From Rallus limicola (Eukaryota > Chordata > Aves > Gruiformes > Rallidae), in contig JAKCOZ010000220.1 in NCBI GenBank assembly GCA_022605955.1, positions 341,337 to 405,336 of the forward strand: a stretch of 64,000 nt of DNA, in the 5' to 3' direction. Positions within the stretch are counted from its first letter, which is position 1. Every line of letters begins with the position of its first letter. This document shows, one piece after another, positions 48,961 through 61,129 of the stretch. The notes under the pieces were generated by a model, which made no database searches, was not told the DNA's origin, and worked only from the letters and a program-made list of their open reading frames with translations. The position numbers were made by a program, and so were the translations under genes.

Positions 48961-49189
48961 CCTACGGTGCTTTTCTCGGCCCTAGCAGACTGCAGTTCAA
49001 AACATGCTAAACGTCCAGCAATAACTCCCAAAGTAAAGAAGCTAGGCCTGAAAGGCATAGCTTGTCTGAAACCTCCTCACAGGACACACGAGCAGACCCT
49101 GTCACTTTGGCTCTCAGCCTTTTCCTTTGCCTGGAAAGAGGGAACATGCCTGGAACCTCCTACGGTGCTTTTCTCGGCCGTAGCAGACT

Positions 49190-50070
49190 GCAGTTCAAAA
49201 CATGCTAAACGTCCAGCAATAACTCCCAAAGTAAAGAAGCTAGGCCTGAAAGGCATAGCTTGTCTGAAACCTCCTAACAGGACACACGAGCAGACCCTGT
49301 CACTTTGGCTCTCAGCCTTTTCCTTTGCCTGGAAAGAGGGAACATGCCTGGAACCTCCTACGGTGCTTTTCTCGGCCCTAGCAGACTGCAGTTCAAAACA
49401 TGCTAAACGTCCAGCAATAACTCCCAAAGTAAAGAAGCTAGGCCTGAAAGGCATAGCTTGTCTGAAACCTCCTAACAGGACACACGAGCAGCCCCTGTCA
49501 CTTTGGCTCTCAGCCTTTTCCTTTGCCTGGAAAGAGGGAACATGCCTGGAACCTCCTACGGTGCTTTTCTCGGCCCTAGCAGACTGCAGTTCAAAACATG
49601 ATAAATGTCCAGCAATAACTCCCAAAGTAAAGAAGCTAGGCCTGAAAGGCATAGCTTGTCTGAAACCTCCTAACAGGACACACGAGCAGACCCTGTCACT
49701 TTGGCTCTCAGCCTTTTCCTTTGCCTGGAAAGAGGGAACATGCCTGGAACCTCCTACGGTGCTTTTCTCGGCCCTAGCAGACTGCAGTTCAAAACATGCT
49801 AAACGTCCAGCAATAACTCCCAAAGTAAAGAAGCTAGGCCTGAAAGGCATAGCTTGTCTGAAACCTCCTAACAGGACACACGAGCAGACCCTGTCACTTT
49901 GGCTCTCAGCCTTTTCCTTTGCCTGGAAAGAGGGAACATGCCTGGAACCTCCTACGGTGCTTTTCTCGGCCCTAGCAGACTGCAGTTCAAAACATGCTAA
50001 ACGTCCAGCAATAACTCCCAAAGTATAGAAGCTAGGCCTGAAAGGCATAGCTTGTCTGAAACCTCCTAAC
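49190..50070 (+). repeat. Block repeated near 52,950-53,830 (19-unit offset)
   Basis: The frame-breaking variant AAAGTATAGAAG occurs at 50,021 and 53,783 (3,762 bp, 19 x 198). In both cases the preceding units run AGCAGCCCC, then AAATGTCC, then two consensus-like units. The left copy has an extra CATGATAAA at 49,608. The two copies account for both late TAG codons of the plus frame. Confidence 0.78.
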
Positions 50071-50319
50071 AGGACACACGAGCAGCCCCTGTCACTTTGG
50101 CTCTCAGCCTTTTCCTTTGCCTGGAAAGAGGGAACATGCCTGGAACCTCCTACGGTGCTTTTCTCGGCCCTAGCAGACTGCAGTTCAAAACATGCTAAAC
50201 GTCCAGCAATAACTCCCAAAGTAAAGAAGCTAGGCCTGAAAGGCATAGCTTGTCTGAAACCTCCTAACAGGACACACGAGCAGCCCCTGTCACTTTGGCT
50301 CTCAGCCTTTTCCTTTGCC

Positions 50320-51510
50320 TGGAAAGAGGGAACATGCCTGGAACCTCCTACGGTGCTTTTCTCGGCCCTAGCAGACTGCAGTTCAAAACATGCTAAACGT
50401 CCAGCAATAACTCCCAAAGTAAAGAAGCTAGGCCTGAAAGGCATAGCTTGTCTGAAACCTCCTAACAGGACACACAAGCAGACCCTGTCACTTTGGCTCT
50501 CAGCCTTTTCCTTTGCATGGAAAGAGGGAACATGCCTGGAACCTCCTACGGTGCTTTTCTCGGCCCTAGCAGACTGCAATTCAAAACATGCTAAACGTCC
50601 AGCAATAACTCCCAAAGTAAAGAAGCTAGGCCTGAAAGGCATAGCTTGTCTGAAACCTCCTAACAGGACACACGAGCAGCCCCTGTCACTTTGGCTCTCA
50701 GCTTTTTCCTTTGCTTGGAAAGAGGGAACATGCCTGGAACCTCCTACGGTGCTTTTCTCGGCCCTAGCAGACTGCAGCTCAAAACATGCTAAACGTCCAG
50801 CAATAACTCCCAAAGTAAAGAAGCTAGGCCTGAAAGGCATAGCTTGTCTGAAACCTCCTAACAGGACACACGAGCAGCCCCTGTCACTTTGGCTCTCAGC
50901 CTTTTCCTTTGCCTGGAAAGAGGGAACATGCCTGGAACCTCCTACGGTGCTTTTCTCGGCCCTAGCAGACTGCAGTTCAAAACATGCTAAACGTCCAGCA
51001 ATAACTCCCAAAGTAAAGAAGCTAGGCCTGAAAGGCATAGCTTGTCTGAAACCTCCTAACAGGACACACAAGCAGACCCTGTCACTTTGGCTCTCAGCCT
51101 TTTCCTTTGCATGGAAAGAGGGAACATGCCTGGAACCTCCTACGGTGCTTTTCTCGGCCCTAGCAGACTGCAATTCAAAACATGCTAAACGTCCAGCAAT
51201 AACTCCCAAAGTAAAGAAGCTAGGCCTGAAAGGCATAGCTTGTCTGAAACCTCCTAACAGGACACACGAGCAGCCCCTGTCACTTTGGCTCTCAGCTTTT
51301 TCCTTTGCTTGGAAAGAGGGAACATGCCTGGAACCTCCTACGGTGCTTTTCTCGGCCCTAGCAGACTGCAGCTCAAAACATGCTAAACGTCCAGCAATAA
51401 CTCCCAAAGTAAAGAAGCTAGGCCTGAAAGGCATAGCTTGTCTGAAACCTCCTAACAGGACACACGAGCAGCCCCTGTCACTTTGGCTCTCAGCCTTTTC
51501 CTTTGCCTGG
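50320..51510 (+). repeat. Tandem 3-unit (594-bp) higher-order repeat, two copies
   Basis: ACACAAGCAG with GCATGG (50,515 and 51,109), TGCAATTC and CAGCTTTTTCC with GCTTGG followed by CAGCTC recur at 594 bp (3 x 198). GCATGG is found only in these two units. This is the shortest multi-unit duplication I can define. Confidence 0.85.
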
Positions 51511-54500
51511 AAAGAGGGAACATGCCTGGAACCTCCTACGGTGCTTTTCTCGTCCCTAGCAGACTGCAGTTCAAAACATGCTAAACGTCCAGCAATAACT
51601 CCCAAAGTAAAGAAGCTAGGCCTGAAAGGCATAGCTTGTCTGAAACCTCCAAACAGGACACCCGAGCAGACCCTGTCACTTTGGCTCTCAGCCTTTTCCT
51701 TTGCCTGGAAAGAGGGAACATGCCTGGAACCTCCTACGGTGCTTTTCTCGGCCCTAGCAGACTGCAGTTCAAAACATGCTAAACGTCCAGCAATAACTCC
51801 CAAAGTAAAGAAGCTAGGCCTGAAAGGCATAGCTTGTCTGAAACCTCCTAACAGGACACATGAGCAGCACCTGTCACTTTGGCTCTCAGCCTTTTCCTTT
51901 GCCTGGAAAGAGGGAACATGCCTGGAACCTCCTACGGTGCTTTTCTCGGCCCTAGCAGACTGCAGTTCAAAACATGCTAAATGTCCAGCAATAACTCCCA
52001 AAGTAAAGAAGCTAGGCCTGAAAGGCATAGCTTGTCTGAAACCTCCTAACAGGACACACAAGCAGACCCTGTCACTTTGGCTCTCAGCCTTTTCCTTTGC
52101 CTGGAAAGAGGGAACATGCCTGGAACCTCCTACGGTGCTTTTCTCGGCCCTAGCAGACTGCAGTTCAAAACATGCTAAACGTCCAGCAATAACTCCCAAA
52201 GTAAAGAAGCTAGGCCTGAAAGGCATAGCTTGTCTGAAACCTCCTAACAGGACACACGAGCAAACCCTGTCACTTTGGCTCTCAGCTTTTTCCTTTGCTT
52301 GGAAAGAGGGAACATGCCTGGAACCTCCTACGGTGCTTTTCTCGGCCCTAGCAGACTGCAGCTCAAAACATGCTAAACGTCCAGCAATAACTCCCAAAGT
52401 AAAGAAGCTAGGCCTGAAAGGCATAGCTTGTCTGAAACCTCCTCACAGGACACACGAGCAGACCCTGTCACTTTGGCTCTCAGCCTTTTCCTTTGCCTGG
52501 AAAGAGGGAACATGCCTGGAACCTCCTACGGTGCTTTTCTCGGCCCTAGCAGACTGCAGTTCAAAACATGCTAAACGTCCAGCAATAACTCCCAAAGTAA
52601 AGAAGCTAGGCCTGAAAGGCATAGCTTGTCTGAAACCTCCTAACAGGACACCCGAGCAGACCCTGTCACTTTGGCTCTCAGCCTTTTCCTTTGCCTGGAA
52701 AGAGGGAACATGCCTGGAACCTCCTACGGTGCTTTTCTCGGCCCTAGCAGACTGCAGTTCAAAACATGCTAAACGTCCAGCAATAACTCCCAAAGTAAAG
52801 AAGCTAGGCCTGAAAGGCATAGCTTGTCTGAAACCTCCTAACAGGACACATGAGCAGCACCTGTCACTTTGGCTCTCAGCCTTTTCCTTTGCCTGGAAAG
52901 AGGGAACATGCCTGGAACCTCCTACGGCGCTTTTCTCGGCCCTAGCAGACTGCAGTTCAAAACATGCTAAACGTCCAGCAATAACTCCCAAAGTAAAGAA
53001 GCTAGGCCTGAAAGGCATAGCTTGTCTGAAACCTCCTAACAGGACACACGAGCAGACCCTGTCACTTTGGCTCTCAGCCTTTTCCTTTGCCTGGAAAGAG
53101 GGAACATGCCTGGAACCTCCTACGGTGCTTTTCTCGGCCCTAGCAGACTGCAGTTCAAAACATGCTAAACGTCCAGCAATAACTCCCAAAGTAAAGAAGC
53201 TAGGCCTGAAAGGCATAGCTTGTCTGAAACCTCCTAACAGGACACACGAGCAGCCCCTGTCACTTTGGCTCTCAGCCTTTTCCTTTGCCTGGAAAGAGGG
53301 AACATGCCTGGAACCTCCTACGGTGCTTTTCTCGGCCCTAGCAGACTGCAGTTCAAAACATGCTAAATGTCCAGCAATAACTCCCAAAGTAAAGAAGCTA
53401 GGCCTGAAAGGCATAGCTTGTCTGAAACCTCCTAACAGGACACACGAGCAGACCCTGTCACTTTGGCTCTCAGCCTTTTCCTTTGCCTGGAAAGAGGGAA
53501 CATGCCTGGAACCTCCTACGGTGCTTTTCTCGGCCCTAGCAGACTGCAGTTCAAAACATGCTAAACGTCCAGCAATAACTCCCAAAGTAAAGAAGCTAGG
53601 CCTGAAAGGCATAGCTTGTCTGAAACCTCCTAACAGGACACACGAGCAGACCCTGTCACTTTGGCTCTCAGCCTTTTCCTTTGCCTGGAAAGAGGGAACA
53701 TGCCTGGAACCTCCTACGGTGCTTTTCTCGGCCCTAGCAGACTGCAGTTCAAAACATGCTAAACGTCCAGCAATAACTCCCAAAGTATAGAAGCTAGGCC
53801 TGAAAGGCATAGCTTGTCTGAAACCTCCTAACAGGACACACGAGCAGCCCCTGTCACTTTGGCTCTCAGCCTTTTCCTTTGCCTGGAAAGAGGGAACATT
53901 CCTGGAACCTCCTACGGTGCTTTTCTCGGCCGTAGCAGACTGCAGTTCAAAACATGCTAAACGTCCAGCAATAACTCCCAAAGTAAAGAAGCTAGGCCTG
54001 AAAGGCATAGCTTGTCTGAAACCTCCTAACAGGACACACGAGCAGACCCTGTCACTTTGGCTCTCAGCCTTTTCCTTTGCCTGGAAAGAGGGAACATGCC
54101 TGGAACCTCCTACGGTGCTTTTCTCGGCCCTAGCAGACTGCAGTTCAAAACATGCTAAACGTCCAGCAATAACTCCCAAAGTAAAGAAGCTAGGCCTGAA
54201 AGGCATAGCTTGTCTGAAACCTCCTAACAGGACACACAAGCAGACCCTGTCACTTTGGCTCTCAGCCTTTTCCTTTGCCTGGAAAGAGGGAACATGCCTG
54301 GAACCTCCTACGGTGCTTTTCTCGGCCCTAGCAGACTGCAATTCAAAACATGCTAAACGTCCAGCAATAACTCCCAAAGTAAAGAAGCTAGGCCTGAAAG
54401 GCATAGCTTGTCTGAAACCTCCTAACAGGACACACGAGCAGCCCCTGTCACTTTGGCTCTCAGCTTTTTCCTTTGCTTGGAAAGAGGGAACATGCCTGGA

Positions 54501-54989
54501 ACCTCCTACGGTGCTTTTCTCGGCCCTAGCAGACTGCAGCTCAAAACATGCTAAACGTCCAGCAATAACTCCCAAAGTAAAGAAGCTAGGCCTGAAAGGC
54601 ATAGCTTGTCTGAAACCTCCTAACAGGACACACGAGCAGCCCCTGTCACTTTGGCTCTCAGCCTTTTCCTTTGCCTGGAAAGAGGGAACATGCCTGGAAC
54701 CTCCTACGGTGCTTTTCTCGTCCCTAGCAGACTGCAGTTCAAAACATGCTAAACGTCCAGCAATAACTCCCAAAGTAAAGAAGCTAGGCCTGAAAGGCAT
54801 AGCTTGTCTGAAACCTCCTAACAGGACACACGAGCAGACCCTGTCACTTTGGCTCTCAGCCTTTTCCTTTGCCTGGAAAGAGGGAACATGCCTGGAACCT
54901 CCTACGGTGCTTTTCTCGGCCCTAGCAGACTGCAGTTCAAAACATGCTAAACGTCCAGCAATAACTCCCAAAGTAAAGAAGCTAGGCCT

Positions 54990-57770
54990 GAAAGGCATAG
55001 CTTGTCTGAAACCTCCTAACAGGACACATGAGCAGCACCTGTCACTTTGGCTCTCAGCCTTTTCCTTTGCCTGGAAAGAGGGAACATGCCTGGAACCTCC
55101 TACGGTGCTTTTCTCGGCCCTAGCAGACTGCAGTTCAAAACATGCTAAATGTCCAGCAATAACTCCCAAAGTAAAGAAGCTAGGCCTGAAAGGCATAGCT
55201 TGTCTGAAACCTCCTAACAGGACACACAAGCAGACCCTGTCACTTTGGCTCTCAGCCTTTTCCTTTGCCTGGAAAGAGGGAACATGCCTGGAACCTCCTA
55301 CGGTGCTTTTCTCGGCCCTAGCAGACTGCAGTTCAAAACATGCTAAACGTCCAGCAATAACTCCCAAAGTAAAGAAGCTAGGCCTGAAAGGCATAGCTTG
55401 TCTGAAACCTCCTAACAGGACACACGAGCAAACCCTGTCACTTTGGCTCTCAGCTTTTTCCTTTGCTTGGAAAGAGGGAACATGCCTGGAACCTCCTACG
55501 GTGCTTTTCTCGGCCCTAGCAGACTGCAGCTCAAAACATGCTAAACGTCCAGCAATAACTCCCAAAGTAAAGAAGCTAGGCCTGAAAGGCATAGCTTGTC
55601 TGAAACCTCCTAACAGGACACACGAGCAGCCCCTGTCACTTTGGCTCTCAGCCTTTTCCTTTGCCTGGAAAGAGGGAACATGCCTGGAACCTCCTACGGT
55701 GCTTTTCTCGGCCCTAGCAGACTGCAGTTCAAAACATGCTAAACGTCCAGCAATAACTCCCAAAGTAAAGAAGCTAGGCCTGAAAGGCATAGCTTGTCTG
55801 AAACCTCCTAACAGGACACCCGAGCAGCCCCTGTCACTTTGGCTCTCAGCCTTTTCCTTTGCCTGGAAAGAGGGAACATGCCTGGAACCTCCTACGGTGC
55901 TTTTCTCGGCCCTAGCAGACTGCAGTTCAAAACATGCTAAACGTCCAGCAATAACTCCCAAAGTAAAGAAGCTAGGCCTGAAAGGCATAGCTTGTCTGAA
56001 ACCTCCTAACAGGACACACGAGCAGCACCTGTCACTTTGGCTCTCAGCCTTTTCCTTTGCCTGGAAAGAGGGAACATGCCTGGAACCTCCTACGGCGCTT
56101 TTCTCGGCCCTAGCAGACTGCAGTTCAAAACATGCTAAACGTCCAGCAATAACTCCCAAAGTAAAGAAGCTAGGCCTGAAAGGCATAGCTTGTCTGAAAC
56201 CTCCTAACAGGACACCCGAGCAGACCCTGTCACTTTGGCTCTCAGCTTTTTCCTTTGCTTGGAAAGAGGGAACATGCCTGGAACCTCCTACGGTGCTTTT
56301 CTCGGCCCTAGCAGACTGCAGCTCAAAACATGCTAAACGTCCAGCAATAACTCCCAAAGTAAAGAAGCTAGGCCTGAAAGGCATAGCTTGTCTGAAACCT
56401 CCTAACAGGACACCCGAGCAGACCCTGTCACTTTGGCTCTCAGCCTTTTCCTTTGCCTGGAAAGAGGGAACATGCCTGGAACCTCCTACGGTGCTTTTCT
56501 CGTCCCTAGCAGACTGCAGTTCAAAACATGCTAAACGTCCAGCAATAACTCCCAAAGTAAAGAAGCTAGGCCTGAAAGGCATAGCTTGTCTGAAACCTCC
56601 TAACAGGACACCCGAGCAGACCCTGTCACTTTGGCTCTCAGCCTTTTCCTTTGCCTGGAAAGAGGGAACATGCCTGGAACCTCCTACGGTGCTTTTCTCG
56701 GCCCTAGCAGACTGCAGTTCAAAACATGCTAAACGTCCAGCAATAACTCCCAAAGTAAAGAAGCTAGGCCTGAAAGGCATAGCTTGTCTGAAACCTCCTA
56801 ACAGGACACATGAGCAGCACCTGTCACTTTGGCTCTCAGCCTTTTCCTTTGCCTGGAAAGAGGGAACATGCCTGGAACCTCCTACGGTGCTTTTCTCGGC
56901 CCTAGCAGACTGCAGTTCAAAACATGCTAAATGTCCAGCAATAACTCCGAAAGTAAAGAAGCTAGGCCTGAAAGGCATAGCTTGTCTGAAACCTCCTAAC
57001 AGGACACACAAGCAGACCCTGTCACTTTGGCTCTCAGCCTTTTCCTTTGCCTGGAAAGAGGGAACATGCCTGGAACCTCCTACGGTGCTTTTCTCGGCCC
57101 TAGCAGACTGCAGTTCAAAACATGCTAAACGTCCAGCAATAACTCCCAAAGTAAAGAAGCTAGGCCTGAAAGGCATAGCTTGTCTGAAACCTCCTAACAG
57201 GACACACGAGCAAACCCTGTCACTTTGGCTCTCAGCTTTTTCCTTTGCTTGGAAAGAGGGAACATGCCTGGAACCTCCTACGGTGCTTTTCTCGGCCCTA
57301 GCAGACTGCAGCTCAAAACATGCTAAACGTCCAGCAATAACTCCCAAAGTAAAGAAGCTAGGCCTGAAAGGCATAGCTTGTCTGAAACCTCCTAACAGGA
57401 CACACGAGCAGCCCCTGTCACTTTGGCTCTCAGCCTTTTCGTTTGCCTGGAAAGAGGGAACATGCCTGGAACCTCCTACGGTGCTTTTCTCGGCCCTAGC
57501 AGACTGCAGTTCAAAACATGTTAAACGTCCAGCAATAACTCCCAAAGTAAAGAAGCTAGGCCTGAAAGGCATAGCTTGTCTGAAACCTCCTAACAGGACA
57601 CCCGAGCAGCCCCTGTCACTTTGGCTCTCAGCCTTTTCCTTTGCCTGGAAAGAGGGAACATGCCTGGAACCTCCTACGGTGCTTTTCTCGGCCCTAGCAG
57701 ACTGCAGTTCAAAACATGCTAAACGTCCAGCAATAACTCCCAAAGTAAAGAAGCTAGGCCTGAAAGGCAT
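54990..57770 (+). repeat. 14-unit block repeated at 61,130-63,908 (31-unit offset)
   Basis: GAGCAGCACC with AAATGTCC, ACACAAGCAG, GAGCAAACC with GCTTGG, CACCCGAGCAGCCCC, TACGGCGC (56,091 and 62,229), CTCGTCCC (56,499 and 62,637), AACTCCGAAAG and CTTTTCGTTTG recur in order 6,138 bp apart (31 x 198). About 14 consecutive units agree at every diagnostic site I compared, except CATGTTAAAC at 57,518, which has CATGCTAAAC in the other copy. Confidence 0.85.
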
Positions 57771-57984
57771 AGCTTGTCTGAAACCTCCTAACAGGACACA
57801 TGAGCAGCACCTGTCACTTTGGCTCTCAGCCTTTTCCTTTGCCTGGAAAGAGGGAACATGCCTGGAACCTCCTACGGTGCTTTTCTCGGCCCTAGCAGAC
57901 TGCAGTTCAAAACATGCTAAACGTCCAGCAATAACTCCCAAAGTAAAGAAGCTAGGCCTGAAAGGCATAGCTTGTCTGAAACCT

Positions 57985-60520
57985 CATCACAGGACACACG
58001 AGCAGACCCTGTCACTTTGGCTTTCAGCCTTTTCCTTTGCCTGGAAAGAGGGAACATGCCTGGAACCTCCTACGGTGCTTTTCTCGGCCCTAGCAGACTG
58101 CCGTTCAAAACATGCTAAACGTCCAGCAATAACTCCCAAAGTAAAGAAGCTAGGCCTGAAAGGCATAGCTTGTCTGAAACTTCCTAACAGGACACACGAG
58201 CAGACCCTGTCACTTTGGCTCTCAGCCTTTTCCTTTGCCTGGAAAGAGGGAACATGCCTGGAACCTCCTACGGTGCTTTTCTCGGCCCTAGCAGACTGCA
58301 GTTCAAAACATGCTAAACGTCCAGCAATAACTCCCAAAGTAAAGAAGCTAGGCCTGAAAGGCATAGCTTGTCTGAAACCTCCTAACAGGACACACGAGCA
58401 GACCCTGTCACTTTGGCTCTCAGCCTTTTCCTTTGCCTGGAAAGAGGGAACATGCCTGGAACCTCCTACGGTGCTTTTCTCGGCCCTAGCAGACTGCCGT
58501 TCAAAACATGCTAAACGTCCAGCAATAACTCCCAAAGTAAAGAAGCTAGGCCTGAAAGGCATAGCTTGTCTGAAACCTCATCACAGGACACACGAGCAGA
58601 CCCTGTCACTTTGGCTCTCAGCCTTTTCCTTTGCCTGGAAAGAGGGAACATGCCTGGAACCTCCTACGGTGCTTTTCTCGGCCCTAGCAGACTGCAGTTC
58701 AAAACATGCTAAACGTCCAGCAATAACTCCCAAAGTAAAGAAGCTAGGCCTGAAAGGCATAGCTTGTCTGAAACCTCCTAACAGGACACACGAGCAGACC
58801 CTGTCACTTTGGCTCTCAGCCTTTTCCTTTGCCTGGAAAGAGGGAACATGCCTGGAACCTCCTACGGTGCTTTTCTCGGCCCTAGCAGACTGCAGTTCAA
58901 AACATGCTAAACGTCCAGCAATAACTCCCAAAGTAAAGAAGCTAGGCCTGAAAGGCATAGCTTGTCTGAAACCTCCTAACAGGACACACGAGCAGCCCCT
59001 GTCACTTTGGCTCTCAGCCTTTTCCTTTGCCTGGAAAGAGGGAACATGCCTGGAACCTCCTACGGTGCTTTTCTCGGCACTAGCAGACTGCAATTCAAAA
59101 CATGCTAAACGTCCAGCAATAACTCCCAAAGTAAAGAAGCTAGGCCTGAAAGGCATAGCTTGTCTGAAACCTCCTAACATGACACACGAGCAGACCCTGT
59201 CACTTTGGTTCTCAGCCTTTTCCTTTGCCTGGAAAGAGGGAACATGCCTGGAACCTCCTACGGTGCTTTTCTCGGCCCTAGCAGACTGCAGTTCAAAACA
59301 TGCTAAACGTCCAGCAATAACTCCCAAAGTAAAGAAGCTAGGCCTGAAAGGCATAGCTTGTCTGAAACCTCCTAACAGGACACACGAGCAGCCCCTGTCA
59401 CTTTGGCTCTCAGCCTTTTCCTTTGCCTGGAAAGAGGGAACATGCCTGGAACCTCCTACGGTGCTTTTCTCGGCACTAGCAGACTGCAATTCAAAACATG
59501 CTAAACGTCCAGCAATAACTCCCAAAGTAAAGAAGCTAGGCCTGAAAGGCATAGCTTGTCTGAAACCTCCTAACATGACACACGAGCAGCCCCTGTCACT
59601 TTGGTTCTCAGCCTTTTCCTTTGCCTGGAAAGAGGGAACATGCCTGGAACCTCCTACGGTGCTTTTCTCGGCACTAGCAGACTGCAGTTATAAACATGCT
59701 AAACGTCCAGCAATAACTCCCAAAGTAAAGAAGCTAGGCCTGAAAGGCATAGCTTGTCTGAAACCTCCTAACAGGACACATGAGCAGCACCTGTCACTTT
59801 GGCTCTCAGCCTTTTCCTTTGCCTGGAAAGAGGGAACATGCCTGGAACCTCCTACGGTGCTTTTCTCGGCCCTAGCAGACTGCAGTTCAAAACATGCTAA
59901 ACGTCCAGCAATAACTCCCAAAGTAAAGAAGCTAGGCCTGAAAGGCATAGCTTGTCTGAAACCTCATCACAGGACACACGAGCAGACCCTGTCACTTTGG
60001 CTTTCAGCCTTTTCCTTTGCCTGGAAAGAGGGAACATGCCTGGAACCTCCTACGGTGCTTTTCTCGGCCCTAGCAGACTGCCGTTCAAAACATGCTAAAC
60101 GTCCAGCAATAACTCCCAAAGTAAAGAAGCTAGGCCTGAAAGGCATAGCTTGTCTGAAACTTCCTAACAGGACACACGAGCAGACCCTGTCACTTTGGCT
60201 CTCAGCCTTTTCCTTTGCCTGGAAAGAGGGAACATGCCTGGAACCTCCTACGGTGCTTTTCTCGGCCCTAGCAGACTGCAGTTCAAAACATGCTAAACGT
60301 CCAGCAATAACTCCCAAAGTAAAGAAGCTAGGCCTGAAAGGCATAGCTTGTCTGAAACCTCATCACAGGACACACGAGCAGACCCTGTCACTTTGGCTCT
60401 CAGCCTTTTCCTTTGCCTGGAAAGAGGGAACATGCCTGGAACCTCCTACGGTGCTTTTCTCGGCCCTAGCAGACTGCCGTTCAAAACATGCTAAACGTCC
60501 AGCAATAACTCCCAAAGTAA
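57985..60520 (+). repeat. Transitional-type units inside domain B, duplicated at a 10-unit offset
   Basis: CATCACAGG with GGCTTTCAG, TGCCGTTC and AAACTTCC at 57,985-58,180 recur at 59,965-60,160 (1,980 bp, 10 x 198) and resemble 42,937-43,140. Between them lie CGGCACTAGC, TAACATGAC and CAGTTATAAAC units (to 59,690) that match 44,500-44,870 at a 75-unit offset. The stretch is thus a mosaic of segments that lie about 15 kb apart elsewhere in the array. Confidence 0.72.
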
Positions 60521-61129
60521 AGAAGCTAGGCCTGAAAGGCATAGCTTGTCTGAAACCTCCTAACAGGACACACGAGCAGCCCCTGTCACTTTGGCTCTCA
60601 GCCTTTTCGTTTGCCTGGAAAGAGGGAACATGCCTGGAACCTCCTACGGTGCTTTTCTCGGCCCTAGCAGACTGCAGTTCAAAACATGCTAAACGTCCAG
60701 CAATAACTCCCAAAGTAAAGAAGCTAGGCCTGAAAGGCATAGCTTGTCTGAAACCTCCTAACAGGACACCCGAGCAGCCCCTGTCACTTTGGCTCTCAGC
60801 CTTTTCCTTTGCCTGGAAAGAGGGAACATGCCTGGAACCTCCTACGGTGCTTTTCTCGGCCCTAGCAGACTGCAGTTCAAAACATGCTAAACGTCCAGCA
60901 ATAACTCCCAAAGTAAAGAAGCTAGGCCTGAAAGGCATAGCTTGTCTGAAACCTCCTAACAGGACACATGAGCAGCACCTGTCACTTTGGCTCTCAGCCT
61001 TTTCCTTTGCCTGGAAAGAGGGAACATGCCTGGAACCTCCTACGGTGCTTTTCTCGGCCCTAGCAGACTGCAGTTCAAAACATGCTAAACGTCCAGCAAT
61101 AACTCCCAAAGTAAAGAAGCTAGGCCTGA

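Noticed and set aside
62..53790. Very long plus-strand open frames of a 66-residue repeat
   Set aside because: They follow from a unit length divisible by 3. They start at GTG, not ATG; variants change amino acids freely; stops at 2613, 9543, 13,557, 36,234, 37,806, 43,992, 50,028 and others are copied with their units; and an overlapping minus frame is open too. Not annotated as genes.
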